Source of the DNA: a bacterium
Lineage (GTDB): Bacteria > Spirochaetota > Spirochaetia > Treponematales > Rectinemataceae
DNA length: 34,454 nucleotides
Direction of reading: 5' to 3'
NCBI GenBank assembly: GCA_021779995.1
Contig: JAJXZP010000024.1
Location: 1-34,454, forward strand
The position numbers were made by a program, and so were the translations under genes. The notes below the pieces were generated by a model. It searched no databases. It saw only the letters and a list, made by a program, of their open reading frames with translations, and was not told the DNA's origin. Shown in pieces: positions 1 through 9,069 of the stretch (position 1 is its first letter; the number at the start of each line of letters is the position of its first letter).

Positions 1-1113
1 CTCAATGGCCATGAGCACGGCGCGGTGCGCCGAATTGACGGGCGTTATCACGCGGCTTTCGCGCGCCGAGAGGGAGAGGGACCCGCCCGGACAGGCTCGG
101 ACGCAGACGCCGCAGCCCAGGCAGATCGAGGGGTCGAGCCTGGCCTTCTTGCGCCGGGGATTCCGCGGGTCGCCCGCCGAGACGAGAGCCATCGCCTCCA
201 CGGGGCAGGCTTCGACGCATTTGCCGCAGCCTGTGCAGGTTTCGGCGGCCACGGCGGGCAGGAAGTTGGTCGTCGCTATGGGATTGAGGACGGCGAAGCG
301 CTTCGCGGCCAGGAGGGCTTCGCAGCAGCAGCCGCAGCAATTGCAGATGAAGGCGGGCTCCTCGCGGATATTCTCGCCGAACTGCACGAGTCCATGGCCC
401 AGGGCGACGTCGAGAAGGTCCAGACACTCGGCCTCGTCGACCTCTCTCGCTATGCCGTGCCTGATCAGGGAATCGGCGGTGCCGCCGACGGTCATGCAGA
501 TATTCATGGGCGCGTCGCAGGCTTTATCGAGGTGGCTCATCTTGTGCCTGCAGTAGCAGTCGCCGATGCCGCGATGGGCCGTCGACGTGATGACCTCGCT
601 GGCGCGCTCGTAGTCGAGCACCCGCAGGGTCCGGTCGCCGGGCCCGAGCGCCTTCTCGTTCACGAAGACGCGGCCGAGCTGGGTCTCTCCCCCGACGAAG
701 AGGTTCCTGATGAAGTCCTCTTCGACGTTGAGGTACTGGTAATAGAGTTCCGCCAGGAGCTTCTGGTCGTAATTGCGCCCGATGCGCATCATCGAAAACT
801 CGAAGAAACCGGCCATGGGCGGGGGCATGACGAAAAAGCGGCCCTCTTCCGACACGATGTCGAGGAGCATGCCTCGGGAGGCCAGGGCGTCGAGAATGCC
901 GACGGTTTCGGCCTCGCCCTTCTTCCAGACCCGCGCCGCGGCGCCGACGGTGAAGGGCTTTATGGGGAGGAGGGCCGCCAGCCCCGCCTCCTTCTCCGAG
1001 AAGAGCACCTTGAGGATGTCGAAGAGGAGCTTGCCGGGCGGAGCGCCCTGCGGGAACAGATTGATGCGATCGGCCAGGCTGCTGTAGGCATTCTTGATCG
1101 TGGCGTGGGCCAT
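1..1113 (-). CDS. 4Fe-4S dicluster ferredoxin-like protein, Cys-rich (3' end off window)
   Basis: This frame is missing from the ORF track because its stop lies beyond the left edge; I translated 371 codons. The start ATG (1113) follows a GAGAGGGAA ribosome site. An N-terminal region of about 170 residues has no motif I recognise. It is followed by a Cys cluster CYC (186-188) with further Cys at 199 and 206, the unusual string CNCCGCCC (257-264), and two ferredoxin motifs, CTGCGKCVEACP (293-304) and CLGCGVCVRACP (331-342), so two [4Fe-4S] clusters are expected plus perhaps another metal site. No signal peptide or membrane segment is seen, so it should be cytoplasmic. An electron-transfer role is inferred; the partner is unknown. 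It is divergent from the EAL gene. The family assignment is firm, the specific function is not. Confidence 0.85.
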   Translation of the reverse strand, partial: MAHATIKNAYSSLADRINLFPQGAPPGKLLFDILKVLFSEKEAGLAALLPIKPFTVGAAARVWKKGEAETVGILDALASRGMLLDIVSEEGRFFVMPPPMAGFFEFSMMRIGRNYDQKLLAELYYQYLNVEEDFIRNLFVGGETQLGRVFVNEKALGPGDRTLRVLDYERASEVITSTAHRGIGDCYCRHKMSHLDKACDAPMNICMTVGGTADSLIRHGIAREVDEAECLDLLDVALGHGLVQFGENIREEPAFICNCCGCCCEALLAAKRFAVLNPIATTNFLPAVAAETCTGCGKCVEACPVEAMALVSAGDPRNPRRKKARLDPSICLGCGVCVRACPGGSLSLSARESRVITPVNSAHRAVLMAIE

Positions 1114-1224
1114 GGCATTCCCTCTCACGTGATAGTATCATGAGTCTCGGACTGTCGCCTATATCGGCCCTGCCCGGCCGGGAGGAGGGCTCGCTCTTGA
1201 ATCTCTCTTGCGCCTGCATTAGGA

Positions 1225-3603
1225 TTGGCTAATACTTACGTGGTGGAAATACCAGTGGAGACAGGCACGAACGTGGAAGACCTGCTGCGATCGATGAGCT
1301 CCGCGCAAGGTTTGGATGAAAGTGTCGTCGAGGATTCCCTCGAGAGCGCCGCGGGTGAGCCGCCCGTCCAGACTCCTCCTGAGTCTCCCTCGAGCGCGGA
1401 TTCGATCTTCTCCCAGGTCATCGGCCAGATCGTCCAAGGCCACCGCATCAATCTCGGCGACGGCAGCGACGGGGCCCTCAGTCTCGAGATCCTTCTGGAG
1501 AACTGCAAGGATGCGGTCCTCCTGCTCGAAGCCGAGGGACTGATCACCGAGGCGAATCCCGTGTTTTGCTCGACCTACGGCTATCCGCGAGCGGAGCTGG
1601 TGGGATCCTCGATCCTTTCGCTGGTGCACGAGAGCGAGCGCGACCTGCTCCTCGGCAAACTTCGCCAATTCGCCTCGCACGAGGCCGACGATCGTCCCGC
1701 GAGGGCCGACGACGTCATCGTGTTCCACGGCCTCACCAAGAGCAGATCCATCTTCACGAAGAATTGCCTCGTCTCGCCCTTGTACGCGGGCAAAAAGCGC
1801 CGCATCATGGCGATCTTCCGCGACCGCTTCCTCGACGAGGAGCGCTTCGAGGAACTCAAGCTGAAAGAAGAGCACTATCTCGCCCTCGCCGAGACCATCA
1901 ACGAGGCGATTTTCCGCCTGGACGAGAAGTTCATGATCCTCTTCGCCAACGCGGGCGTCAAGAACGTGTTCGGCTTCGACAAGGAGGAGCTGGTCGGCCA
2001 GCCCCTGACGCGGCTTTTCCCCGAGGAAGTCTTCCGCCATCACGAGCCGGAGTTCCGGAAATATTTCCACATCGACGACGAGGACCGATCCAGTCTCGGC
2101 CTCAGGCGGACCGTCGAGCTCCTCGGCGTCACGAAGAACCGCGGCGTCGCCCCCGTGGAGATGTCCTTCGGCAATTCGAAGGAGCTGCGGGGGAGGACTC
2201 TCACCTGCATCATCAGGGACATCTCGCAGCGGAAGACCCTCGAGCGCAAGCTGCACCACCTCGCCTTCCACGACAAGCTCACCGGCCTCGGCAACCGCGA
2301 TCTTTTGACCGAGGACCTCCGCGAACTGCTCCAGCCCGAGGCCGTCGAGCGCGGCGAACTCGCCGCCCTGGTCCTCCTCGACGTCAGCGACTTCAAGCAC
2401 ATCAACGACACGCTCGGCCATACGATCGGCGACGAGATACTCGTCGAGCTGGCGCGGCGGACTCGCTTCAGCCTGCGCGAGAAGGACACGGCCTACCGCT
2501 ACTCGGGCGACAAATTCGTCGCGCTCCTGCGCTCGGTCAAGCACCAGCAGGACCCGGCCCTCATAGCCAGTCGGCTCCTGGACTCCATACGGATGCCCAT
2601 CGAGCTCCGCATCAATACGGGGGCGAGGCGGCGCATCGAGCTGGGCGCCAATATCGGCATAGCCGTCCTGCCCGAGCACGGCCTGACGGTCGAGGCCGTG
2701 GTGAAGAACGCCGAGATCGCCATGTACTTCGCCAAGGAATCGGGAAAGAACCGATTCATCATCTACAACGAATCGCTCAAGCCCAAGTCGACCGAACGCT
2801 GGCTCCTGGAGCAGGAAATGCGGGACGCGGTCGTCAGGGGCGAGTTCGTGCTTCATTATCAGCCCATCGTGGACCCCGAGGGGAAGATACTCGGCTGCGA
2901 GGCTCTCGTCCGATGGATGCGCGACGGCGCCATCGTCATGCCTTCGAGCATTTTCATCCCCGTCGCCGAGGAGAACGGCGTCATCCTCGCCATCGGCGCG
3001 TGGATCATGAGGCGGGCTCTCATCGACCTCAAGCACCTGTGCGCCCGCGGCTACTGCGGCATCTATTTCAGCATCAACGTCTCCACCCGCCAGTTCGAAC
3101 AGCCCGACTTCGTGAAGTCGGTCGCCGACGCGATCGACGACTCGGGCGTGGACGCCGGGCTCGTGAACCTCGAGCTCACCGAGACGACGCTCATGTCGCA
3201 TCCGGAGGACGCGATCCTGAAGATCCACGCCCTCAAACGCCGCTACCCGGGCATCAGGCTGACGATCGACGACTTCGGCACCGGCTACTCCTCGCTCTCC
3301 TATCTCGCGCGCCTGCCGATCGATTGTCTCAAGGTCGACATATCCTTCGTCCGCGCCCTCGATTCGGAGCAGAACCGCAAGGTCGTCAACGCGATCCTCA
3401 ACCTGGCCGACACGCTCCGCATCGGCGCCATAATCGAGGGCATCGACTCCAAAGAGCACTACAATTACTTCAAGACGCGGGACTGCTATGGCATGCAGGG
3501 CTTCCTCTTCATGAAGGCCGTGCCGCTCGAAGCTTTCGAGACCAAGCTCGATTCGATCCGCCTGGCGGCCAAGGCCTCCCGGAACGAGCATCCCTCGCCG
3601 TGA
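1225..3603 (+). CDS. PAS-PAS-GGDEF-EAL protein, probable c-di-GMP phosphodiesterase
   Basis: About 792 residues. There are two PAS domains (about 90-200 and 217-335), the GGDEF domain about 340-510 and the EAL domain about 535-785. The GGDEF signature is replaced by SGDKF (about 427-431), so cyclase activity is unlikely. The EAL domain keeps CEALVRW (about 558), NVSTRQF, ELTET, DDFGTGYSS (about 681), the KVD motif and MQGFLF, so c-di-GMP hydrolysis to pGpG is expected. No membrane segment is seen, so it is a soluble sensor reading a PAS signal. The listed start is a TTG with a poorly placed AGGA. A promoter-like TTGAAT-17-TAGGAT overlaps it, so translation may really begin at GTG 1273 or ATG 1294, both in frame. 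It is followed after 28 nt by the epimerase gene. Confidence 0.88.
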   Translation: MANTYVVEIPVETGTNVEDLLRSMSSAQGLDESVVEDSLESAAGEPPVQTPPESPSSADSIFSQVIGQIVQGHRINLGDGSDGALSLEILLENCKDAVLLLEAEGLITEANPVFCSTYGYPRAELVGSSILSLVHESERDLLLGKLRQFASHEADDRPARADDVIVFHGLTKSRSIFTKNCLVSPLYAGKKRRIMAIFRDRFLDEERFEELKLKEEHYLALAETINEAIFRLDEKFMILFANAGVKNVFGFDKEELVGQPLTRLFPEEVFRHHEPEFRKYFHIDDEDRSSLGLRRTVELLGVTKNRGVAPVEMSFGNSKELRGRTLTCIIRDISQRKTLERKLHHLAFHDKLTGLGNRDLLTEDLRELLQPEAVERGELAALVLLDVSDFKHINDTLGHTIGDEILVELARRTRFSLREKDTAYRYSGDKFVALLRSVKHQQDPALIASRLLDSIRMPIELRINTGARRRIELGANIGIAVLPEHGLTVEAVVKNAEIAMYFAKESGKNRFIIYNESLKPKSTERWLLEQEMRDAVVRGEFVLHYQPIVDPEGKILGCEALVRWMRDGAIVMPSSIFIPVAEENGVILAIGAWIMRRALIDLKHLCARGYCGIYFSINVSTRQFEQPDFVKSVADAIDDSGVDAGLVNLELTETTLMSHPEDAILKIHALKRRYPGIRLTIDDFGTGYSSLSYLARLPIDCLKVDISFVRALDSEQNRKVVNAILNLADTLRIGAIIEGIDSKEHYNYFKTRDCYGMQGFLFMKAVPLEAFETKLDSIRLAAKASRNEHPSP

Positions 3604-3631
3604 GTTCGACGGCACCTTCCTCGCAACGCGT

Positions 3632-4579
3632 ATGTTTCGTATAACGCGCACGACGATCGGCCCGTTCCCGGCGTACCGCCTCTCCTCCGGCTCGGGCGAC
3701 GAACTGGTCGTCCTTGGGCTGGGCGGCACCGTGCGCGAGCTTGCCCTGTGTCCCGAGGGAGGCGGCCCGGGCCTGCGCCTGCTGTCGCGCTGCGGGATCG
3801 CCGAGATCGCCGAGGACCCGCTGTTCCGGGGCCGCCTGCTCTTCCCCTTCAACGACCGCATCCCCGGAGGGCGCTACGTCTTCGAAGGCCGGGAACACCG
3901 GCTCCGGATCAACTCGGCCGAGGACGGCTCGGCCATCCACGGCTTTCTCTACCGTCGCGGCATGGAGTGCGTCGGCGAGGACGCCGGCCTGGACGGCGCC
4001 CGCCTCGTCCTGCGCGAAAGGATCCGGCCGGGCGAGGAGCCGGGCTATCCCTTCGCGCTTTCCCTGCGGGTGGAGTACGAGCTGGGCCGTGGCCGGGCCG
4101 CGCTATCCTTCGTCGTCCGCAACGAGGGCAAGGGGAGGGCGCCCTTCGCCCTGGGCTGGCACCCGTATTTCGAACTCGGGAAGGCGGCGGACGAGCTCGT
4201 CCTCGAGCATCGCGGCGAGCGCTACCTGCCGGTGGACGAGTCCCTCATGCCGCTGGGCGGCCTGGCCGATGTCGCCGGCGGCCCCTACGACTTCCGCGGC
4301 GGCCGCCGCGTGGGGGCGCACAGCCTCGACGTTGCCCTCGCCGCGCCGCCCGACGGGCGCGTCCTGCTTTCCCGCCCGGGCGAGGCGGCCCTCGAACTTC
4401 ACGCCGACCGGGAGCTCTTTCCCTTCACCCAGCTCTTCGTCCCGCCGGCCCGGGATTCGCTCGCCGTCGAGCCGATAAGCTCGCCCACGAACGCCTTCAA
4501 CCGGAGCGAGCTCGGCCTGCAGGTCCTCGCGCCCGGCGAGGAGCGGCGCGGCCGCATAACGCTTGAGCGAAAGCGCTGA
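3632..4579 (+). CDS. aldose 1-epimerase (galactose mutarotase-like)
   Basis: 315 residues, close to the usual family size. Motifs of the galactose-mutarotase fold are visible: NDRIPGGRY early, HGFLYRR with a likely catalytic His (about residue 105), GWHPYFEL with the second conserved His in the middle, and VEPISSPTNAFN near the C-terminus, where the acidic residue serves as catalytic base in the family. It would interconvert alpha and beta anomers of a hexose. It may equally be a paralogue with another sugar or sugar-phosphate substrate. No signal peptide is seen, so cytoplasmic. It lies 28 nt after the EAL gene and its 3' end overlaps the MocA-like gene, so these three may be one transcript, although no functional link is evident. 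Confidence 0.85.
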   Translation: MFRITRTTIGPFPAYRLSSGSGDELVVLGLGGTVRELALCPEGGGPGLRLLSRCGIAEIAEDPLFRGRLLFPFNDRIPGGRYVFEGREHRLRINSAEDGSAIHGFLYRRGMECVGEDAGLDGARLVLRERIRPGEEPGYPFALSLRVEYELGRGRAALSFVVRNEGKGRAPFALGWHPYFELGKAADELVLEHRGERYLPVDESLMPLGGLADVAGGPYDFRGGRRVGAHSLDVALAAPPDGRVLLSRPGEAALELHADRELFPFTQLFVPPARDSLAVEPISSPTNAFNRSELGLQVLAPGEERRGRITLERKR

Positions 4580-5183
4580 GCCCGTGTACGATTGCGTGAT
4601 CCCTGCCGCCGGGGCCTCGTCCCGGATGGGCGAGTTCAAGCCTCTCCTGCCGTTCGGCCCGGCCAGCATCGTCGAGACCACCGTGGGTTCGGCCCTCGCC
4701 GCCGGCTGTCGCGTCATTCTCGTCGTAGGATATCGCGGCGCCGAGCTGGCCTCGCTCTTCGCCGGCCGGTCCGGCGTGCTCGTGGCCGAGAATCCCGACT
4801 GGGAACTCGGCATGCTCGGCTCGCTCCAGACCGGCCTACGGCGCGTCGAGAGCCCCTGGTTCTTCACCCTTCCCGCCGACATGCCCCTCGTTCTCCCCGC
4901 CGTCTACGACCTGCTGCACCGAGCGCGCATGGCCGGCTCCGCGGCGGCGGCCCCGGAGCCGGCCGCCTACTTCGCCTCCCACGAGGGGAGGGCGGGGCAT
5001 CCCGTCCTCATCCCTTCGGCCTGGATACCCGAGATGCTCGGGCTGCCGCCCGGCGGGCGGATGCGCGGCTTTCTCGAGAAGCGCCGCATGGTCCTGGTCG
5101 AGGCGGGGACGGAGGCGGTGCATCTCGACCTGGACCTTCCGATCGACTATCGACGAACGCTCGAAGAGCTTGGGCCCTCGTGA
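4563..5183 (+). CDS. MocA/MobA-like nucleotidyltransferase
   Basis: 206 residues. The N-terminus carries the nucleotidyltransferase loop VIPAAGASSRMGEFKPLLPF, with the Gly-rich segment and the Lys expected to bind NTP phosphates. TLPADMPLV is the metal-binding Asp motif (the usual form is xxDxP), and GHPVLIP is characteristic of MocA. In this family such enzymes make molybdopterin cytosine or guanine dinucleotide, or modify cofactor in Mo-hydroxylase systems; which applies here cannot be told. The start is either TTG 4563, overlapping the epimerase by 17 nt, or GTG 4584, just after the epimerase stop. The GTG would place the core motif near the N-terminus as in relatives. No xanthine dehydrogenase genes lie in this window. 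Confidence 0.8.
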   Translation: MSESAEPVYDCVIPAAGASSRMGEFKPLLPFGPASIVETTVGSALAAGCRVILVVGYRGAELASLFAGRSGVLVAENPDWELGMLGSLQTGLRRVESPWFFTLPADMPLVLPAVYDLLHRARMAGSAAAAPEPAAYFASHEGRAGHPVLIPSAWIPEMLGLPPGGRMRGFLEKRRMVLVEAGTEAVHLDLDLPIDYRRTLEELGPS

Positions 5184-5278
5184 GCGGAACGCGGGTGAAC
5201 GGGAAGGGGATCGGCGAGTCCGGCCGGGGAAAGGCCGCGCGGGAATCAGGCACCGAAAAAGGGCCGCCCCGGTGCGCG

Positions 5279-5315
5279 AAAAAAAAGGCGCTCGAAGGAC
5301 AGACCTTCGAGCGCT
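5279..5315 (-). terminator. intrinsic terminator of the rhamnose ABC operon
   Basis: A perfect 11-bp stem (GCGCTCGAAGG / CCTTCGAGCGC, 5288-5298 and 5304-5314) with a 5-nt loop is followed on the minus strand by eight U residues (A-run at 5279-5286). It lies about 30 nt after the rhaQ stop. On the plus strand the same stem has no U-run, though it may still slow transcripts from the mocA side. The rest of 5184-5278 holds only weak GC stems. Confidence 0.93.
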
Positions 5316-5345
5316 GTGTGCGATTCTTGCTCTCCGGGCCGAGGG

Positions 5346-6410
5346 CTAGGGCGCCTTCGCCGCCCGGCGGGCGGATAGCGATGCCTTGGCTCGGCCTCTC
5401 CGGATGAGTTCCGGCGCCATGATGGCGATGATGAGGATGAAGCCGTCGGCGATGTTCATCACCTGCCCCGGTATGTTGACGAGACCCATGCCGAACTGGA
5501 GGAAGCCAAGGAGGAAGACTCCGAGGGCCACTCCCCATATCTTGCCGCGGCCGCCGGTGATGGCCACACCGCCGAGAACGACGGTCGTGATGACATCGAG
5601 TTCCCAGCCCGTGGCGATATTCGGCCTCGTGCTCCCCACCCGGGAGGTGAGCAGAATCGAGGCGATACCGGCCGCGAGTCCGTTCAGCGTGAAGGCGATG
5701 AGGCGGTAGCGGTCGACATTCACGCCCGAGAAGCGAGTGGTCGTCTGATTGTTGCCGATGGCGTACACGCGCCTGCCGAACGAGGTCTTATGGAGGAGGA
5801 ATCCCGTACCGGCGGCGAGGACGGCGAAGAGGACTAGTTCGAAGGGCACGTGCGTGCCCGGGATGTAGCCCTGCCCGAAATAGGCGAAAGATCGCGGATA
5901 CACGGTATACGCGCCATCGCCGAGGATGACCGAGGCGATCCCCCGATAGAGCGAAAGCGTGCCGATCGTCACGGCGATGGAAGGGATGGCGAAGCGCGTG
6001 ATGAGCATGCCGTTGAACCAGCCGAGGGCCGAGCCCACGACAAGGCCGACGAGGATCAGCACGGGAGTGTGGGCGCCGGCAGCGGAGGCCATGCCCATGA
6101 AAACCGACGTCAGCGCCAGGTTGGAGGCGACGGAGATGTCGATATCTCCGCAGATGATGACGAGCATCATCGGCAGGGCCATGATCGCCTTTTCCATGAA
6201 ATTGAACGTGGAATCGAGCAGATTGGGGGCGTTGAGGAAATACGGCGAGATGAAGGAATTGACCAGGAACACGGCCACGAGGAGATAGACGAGGAGCATC
6301 TCCCACTGCGTGGCCAGATTCCGCAGACTGTGAGCGCGCGTCCGGGAAGCACCATCCCGAGACGTGCCGGCGCGGGCCGAGGTTTCGGTCCCCGATTTTT
6401 GCCCGGTCAT
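5346..6410 (-). CDS. rhaQ: rhamnose-type sugar ABC transporter permease (RhaQ-like)
   Basis: 354 residues. A polar N-terminal tail of about 35 residues is followed by about 8-10 hydrophobic segments of the RbsC/BPD_transp_2 family. The family hallmark GDIDISVAS (family form GGIDLSVGS) is present, as are the cytoplasmic loop GRRVYAIGNNQTTTRFSGV and the late motif VVLGGVAITGGRGKIWG. It would form half of the inner-membrane channel for L-rhamnose uptake with the neighbouring permease. The start ATG shares one base with the stop of the upstream permease (TGATG), indicating translational coupling. It is last in the operon, with a terminator about 30 nt downstream. The rhamnose assignment rests on the RhaS-type binding protein and gene order. 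Confidence 0.87.
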   Translation of the reverse strand: MTGQKSGTETSARAGTSRDGASRTRAHSLRNLATQWEMLLVYLLVAVFLVNSFISPYFLNAPNLLDSTFNFMEKAIMALPMMLVIICGDIDISVASNLALTSVFMGMASAAGAHTPVLILVGLVVGSALGWFNGMLITRFAIPSIAVTIGTLSLYRGIASVILGDGAYTVYPRSFAYFGQGYIPGTHVPFELVLFAVLAAGTGFLLHKTSFGRRVYAIGNNQTTTRFSGVNVDRYRLIAFTLNGLAAGIASILLTSRVGSTRPNIATGWELDVITTVVLGGVAITGGRGKIWGVALGVFLLGFLQFGMGLVNIPGQVMNIADGFILIIAIMAPELIRRGRAKASLSARRAAKAP

Positions 6411-7384
6411 CAGAGCACTCTCCTTTTGAGCATACTGGCCTGCGCGCGCCGATCGAGTACGGTATTGAGGACGATCGCGAGCAGGATGACGAAACCTTGG
6501 ATCGCCACCTGCCAGAACGGAGAAATCCGGATCATGGAGAGGGCGTTTTTCACGACTCCGATGAAGATCGAGCCGAGGAGCACGCCGGCGATGGTCCCGT
6601 AGCCTCCCAGGATGCTGACCCCGCCGACGACGCAGGCCGCCACTGTCTGCAGTTCGAGGCCTGCGGCCGAATCATTCGCCGCCGAGGCGTAGAAGGCCAC
6701 CCAGAGATAGCCGGCGAGTCCGCTCAATATCCCGGAGAGGGCGAAGACCATGAAGTTCGTCTTCTTGACGTCGATGCCGACGTACTGCGAGGCGAGCATA
6801 TTGCCGCCGATGCCATAGATATCCCTGCCTTTGCGTGTCAGATGCAGGAAGACGGCGAAGACGGCGAAGACGACGATGGCGATGCAGATCATATTTGAGA
6901 GGCCTAAGAACGAAGCCTGGGGAAAGTCGCGGAAGGGCGCGGCCATCTGATCCGCGCTCACCCAGGTTCCGCCCGACAGCACGATGACGAAGCCTCGGTA
7001 GATGCTCAAAGTGCCCAGCGTGGCGATGATCGGCGGGATGTTGAGCGCCGAGACGAGCAGGCCGTTGAAGGAACCGAGGACGAAGCCGATGGCCATCGCC
7101 GCCAGGATGATCACGACTAGCGGCATATTGGGATTCACCTTGTCGAGCAAGGCCACGCTCATCCCCGTGAAGCCCATGATCGAGGCGACCGAGAGATCGA
7201 TGCCGCCGGTCAGGATCACGAGGAATTGCCCGATGCTCACCACGAAGAGAATGGAACTGTCCTTGAAGATGAACAGGAAATTCCCCGGAGTGACGAAATC
7301 GTGCGCGCGGAAGCCCACGGCCGCCGCCAGTATCAGGATGATGACGAAGAGACTCGTCTCCCGCCGTTTGAACAGGTCTTTCAT
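6410..7384 (-). CDS. rhaP: rhamnose-type sugar ABC transporter permease (RhaP-like)
   Basis: 324 residues. The ORF track shows it only inside an 833-aa merged frame; the real start is the ATG at 7384, which overlaps the stop of the ATPase gene as ATGA. Family motifs are TGGIDLSVASIMGF, GTLSIYRG, the loop GRDIYGIGGNMLASQYVGI and GGVSILGGYGTIAGV. About 8-10 membrane segments are expected. It is the partner permease of RhaQ in an inner-membrane importer for a monosaccharide, most likely L-rhamnose given the adjoining RhaS-type binding protein and divergent isomerase gene. The start is preceded by a usable GGAGAGAGG ribosome site lying inside the ATPase gene. Confidence 0.87.
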   Translation of the reverse strand: MKDLFKRRETSLFVIILILAAAVGFRAHDFVTPGNFLFIFKDSSILFVVSIGQFLVILTGGIDLSVASIMGFTGMSVALLDKVNPNMPLVVIILAAMAIGFVLGSFNGLLVSALNIPPIIATLGTLSIYRGFVIVLSGGTWVSADQMAAPFRDFPQASFLGLSNMICIAIVVFAVFAVFLHLTRKGRDIYGIGGNMLASQYVGIDVKKTNFMVFALSGILSGLAGYLWVAFYASAANDSAAGLELQTVAACVVGGVSILGGYGTIAGVLLGSIFIGVVKNALSMIRISPFWQVAIQGFVILLAIVLNTVLDRRAQASMLKRRVL

Positions 7385-8898
7385 AGGGGGGACCTCTCTC
7401 CTCCATGCCCGGCCGTCGCGGCCGTCGCGGCCAGCATCACCTTTTCGGGGCTGGCCTCGGCTCGACTGATTCGGGCGGTGATTCGTCCCTCGTGCATGAC
7501 GATGACGCTGTCGGACATGCCGAGAATCTCGGGCAGCTCCGACGAGACGAGAATGACTGCTATCTTCCGGGCGGCCAGCTCGGATATGAACTTGTGGACC
7601 GTGGCCTTCGTCCCGACATCGATGCCCTTTGTGGGTTCGTCGAGCACGAGCACGCGCGGATTGGTGGCGAGCCACTTCGCGATGACGACCTTCTGCTGGT
7701 TTCCGCCCGAGAGGCTGTTCACCGGGGCTTCCCAGCCGGCGCTTTTGACCTGGAGCATGCTGCCGTAGCGCTCGGCGATTTCGTTCTCGGCCTCCCTGCG
7801 GAGGATGCGGTGCTTCGCGAGGTTCGAGATGATCGGGAGGGTCATGTTTTCGCGGATATTCATGGCGAGGATCGCGCCTTGGAGTTGCCGGTCTTCCGGA
7901 ACGAGGGCTATGCCCTGGCGCATCGCCTCGGCGGGATTCCGGATCGCGACCTTCGTGCCTCCGATGCTGATCTCGCCGCCGTCGGCTCGATCGATGCCGA
8001 AGAGGACCCGCATCACCTCGGAACGGCCGGCCCCGACGAGTCCGAAGAAGCCGAGGATCTCGCCCTGGCGCAGTTCGAACGAGATGTCCTTGAAGACGCC
8101 GTTTCGCGTCAGATGGTCGACCTTGAGCGCGACGGGCCCCGGCGCGACCTCGGTTTTCTCGTACATCTGGTCGAGGCTCCTGCCCACCATCAGGCGGACG
8201 ATCTGGTCGACCGTGCTCGTCTTGACCTGACCCTCGCCCACCCAGGCGCCGTCGCGCAGGACCGTATACGAATCGGCGATTTCGTAGATCTCCTCGAACT
8301 TGTGCGAGATGAAGATCACGGCCTTGCCGTCCGCGACGAGCTGCCGGACTATCTTGTAGAGATGCTCGACCTCGCGCAGCGTGAGGGCGGAGGTCGGCTC
8401 GTCCATGATGACGATTTTCGTGTTGATCGACAGGGCCTTGGCGATTTCCACCATCTGGCGCTCGGCGAAACTCAGGGTCTTGACCTTGGATCGCGGATCG
8501 ATCCCGATATCGAGGCTTGCCAAAAGCTCGCGCGTCCTCTTCTCCATGGACCCCCAGCCGATGAAGCCGCGCTTCGTGAGATGGTGGCCCATGAAGATAT
8601 TCTCCGTCACCGAGAGTTCGGGGAACATCGTGGCTTCCTGGTGGATGGCGGAGATGCCCACGAGCTGCGACTCGTGGGGCGACCTGAACGCGACCCGGCG
8701 TCCCTCGAGGTAAATCTCTCCCTCGGACGGAGGCAAGACGCCGGAGAGTATCTTCACCAGCGTCGATTTTCCTGCGCCGTTCTCCCCGATGAGCGCGTGT
8801 ACCTCGCCTGAGTGCACGCTCAGCGATACGTTGTCGAGCGCTCTGATCCCGGGGAATCTCTTGCTGATGCCGTTCAAACGTAGCAGTGGCTCTTCCAC
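7381..8898 (-). CDS. rhaT: sugar ABC transporter ATPase, tandem (RhaT-like)
   Basis: 505 residues with two ABC domains, as in RbsA and MglA. Domain 1 has Walker A GENGAGKST (38-46), a signature read as LSFAERQMVEIAKAL in place of LSGGQ, and Walker B IVIMDEPTSAL. Domain 2 has the degenerate Walker A GLVGAGRSE typical of this family, a proper LSGGNQQKVVIAKWL signature and VLVLDEPTKGID. It would power sugar import through the two downstream permeases. It is separated from the binding-protein gene by 171 nt containing a stable hairpin, and overlaps the next permease by 4 nt. Gene order binding protein-ATPase-permease-permease matches rhaSTPQ of rhizobia. Confidence 0.9.
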   Translation of the reverse strand: MEEPLLRLNGISKRFPGIRALDNVSLSVHSGEVHALIGENGAGKSTLVKILSGVLPPSEGEIYLEGRRVAFRSPHESQLVGISAIHQEATMFPELSVTENIFMGHHLTKRGFIGWGSMEKRTRELLASLDIGIDPRSKVKTLSFAERQMVEIAKALSINTKIVIMDEPTSALTLREVEHLYKIVRQLVADGKAVIFISHKFEEIYEIADSYTVLRDGAWVGEGQVKTSTVDQIVRLMVGRSLDQMYEKTEVAPGPVALKVDHLTRNGVFKDISFELRQGEILGFFGLVGAGRSEVMRVLFGIDRADGGEISIGGTKVAIRNPAEAMRQGIALVPEDRQLQGAILAMNIRENMTLPIISNLAKHRILRREAENEIAERYGSMLQVKSAGWEAPVNSLSGGNQQKVVIAKWLATNPRVLVLDEPTKGIDVGTKATVHKFISELAARKIAVILVSSELPEILGMSDSVIVMHEGRITARISRAEASPEKVMLAATAATAGHGGERSPL

Positions 8899-9002
8899 CT
8901 ATTCCTCGCATTTACTGGAAAATTGATGGCCGCTTCAGCGGCGAACATGGATGCGGGTCCGTGAGGACCGTCGCCTGCGACTGATCCGGGCGGCGCCTGC
9001 CC

Positions 9003-9036
9003 GGGGAACCGGAGCCGATCGCGGCAACGGTTCCCC
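9003..9036 (-). other. intercistronic hairpin between rhaS and rhaT
   Basis: A 9-bp perfect outer stem (GGGGAACCG / CGGTTCCCC) encloses an inner GCCG-ATCG-CGGC stem. No U-run follows on the minus strand, so it is more likely an mRNA 3'-end stabiliser or partial attenuator than a full terminator. Such elements commonly keep the binding protein more abundant than the membrane parts. Smaller 5-bp stems flank it. Confidence 0.6.
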
Positions 9037-9069
9037 TGAACAGACCCGGGGTCACCGGGACCCTGCGTC

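Noticed and set aside
1219-3861. 880-aa minus-strand ORF opposite the PAS-GGDEF-EAL gene
   Set aside because: It is antisense to a protein with clear domains. Its composition is typical of GC-rich shadow frames and no motif is seen.
4563-5183. Functional link of the MocA-like protein with ygeW at the far end
   Set aside because: Both families occur with Mo/Se hydroxylases, but they are 29 kb apart with unrelated operons between, so no link can be claimed.
6410-8911. 833-aa ORF joining the permease to an upstream frame
   Set aside because: The N-terminal 500 residues are the out-of-frame ATPase gene; only the part from ATG 7384 is a real permease.
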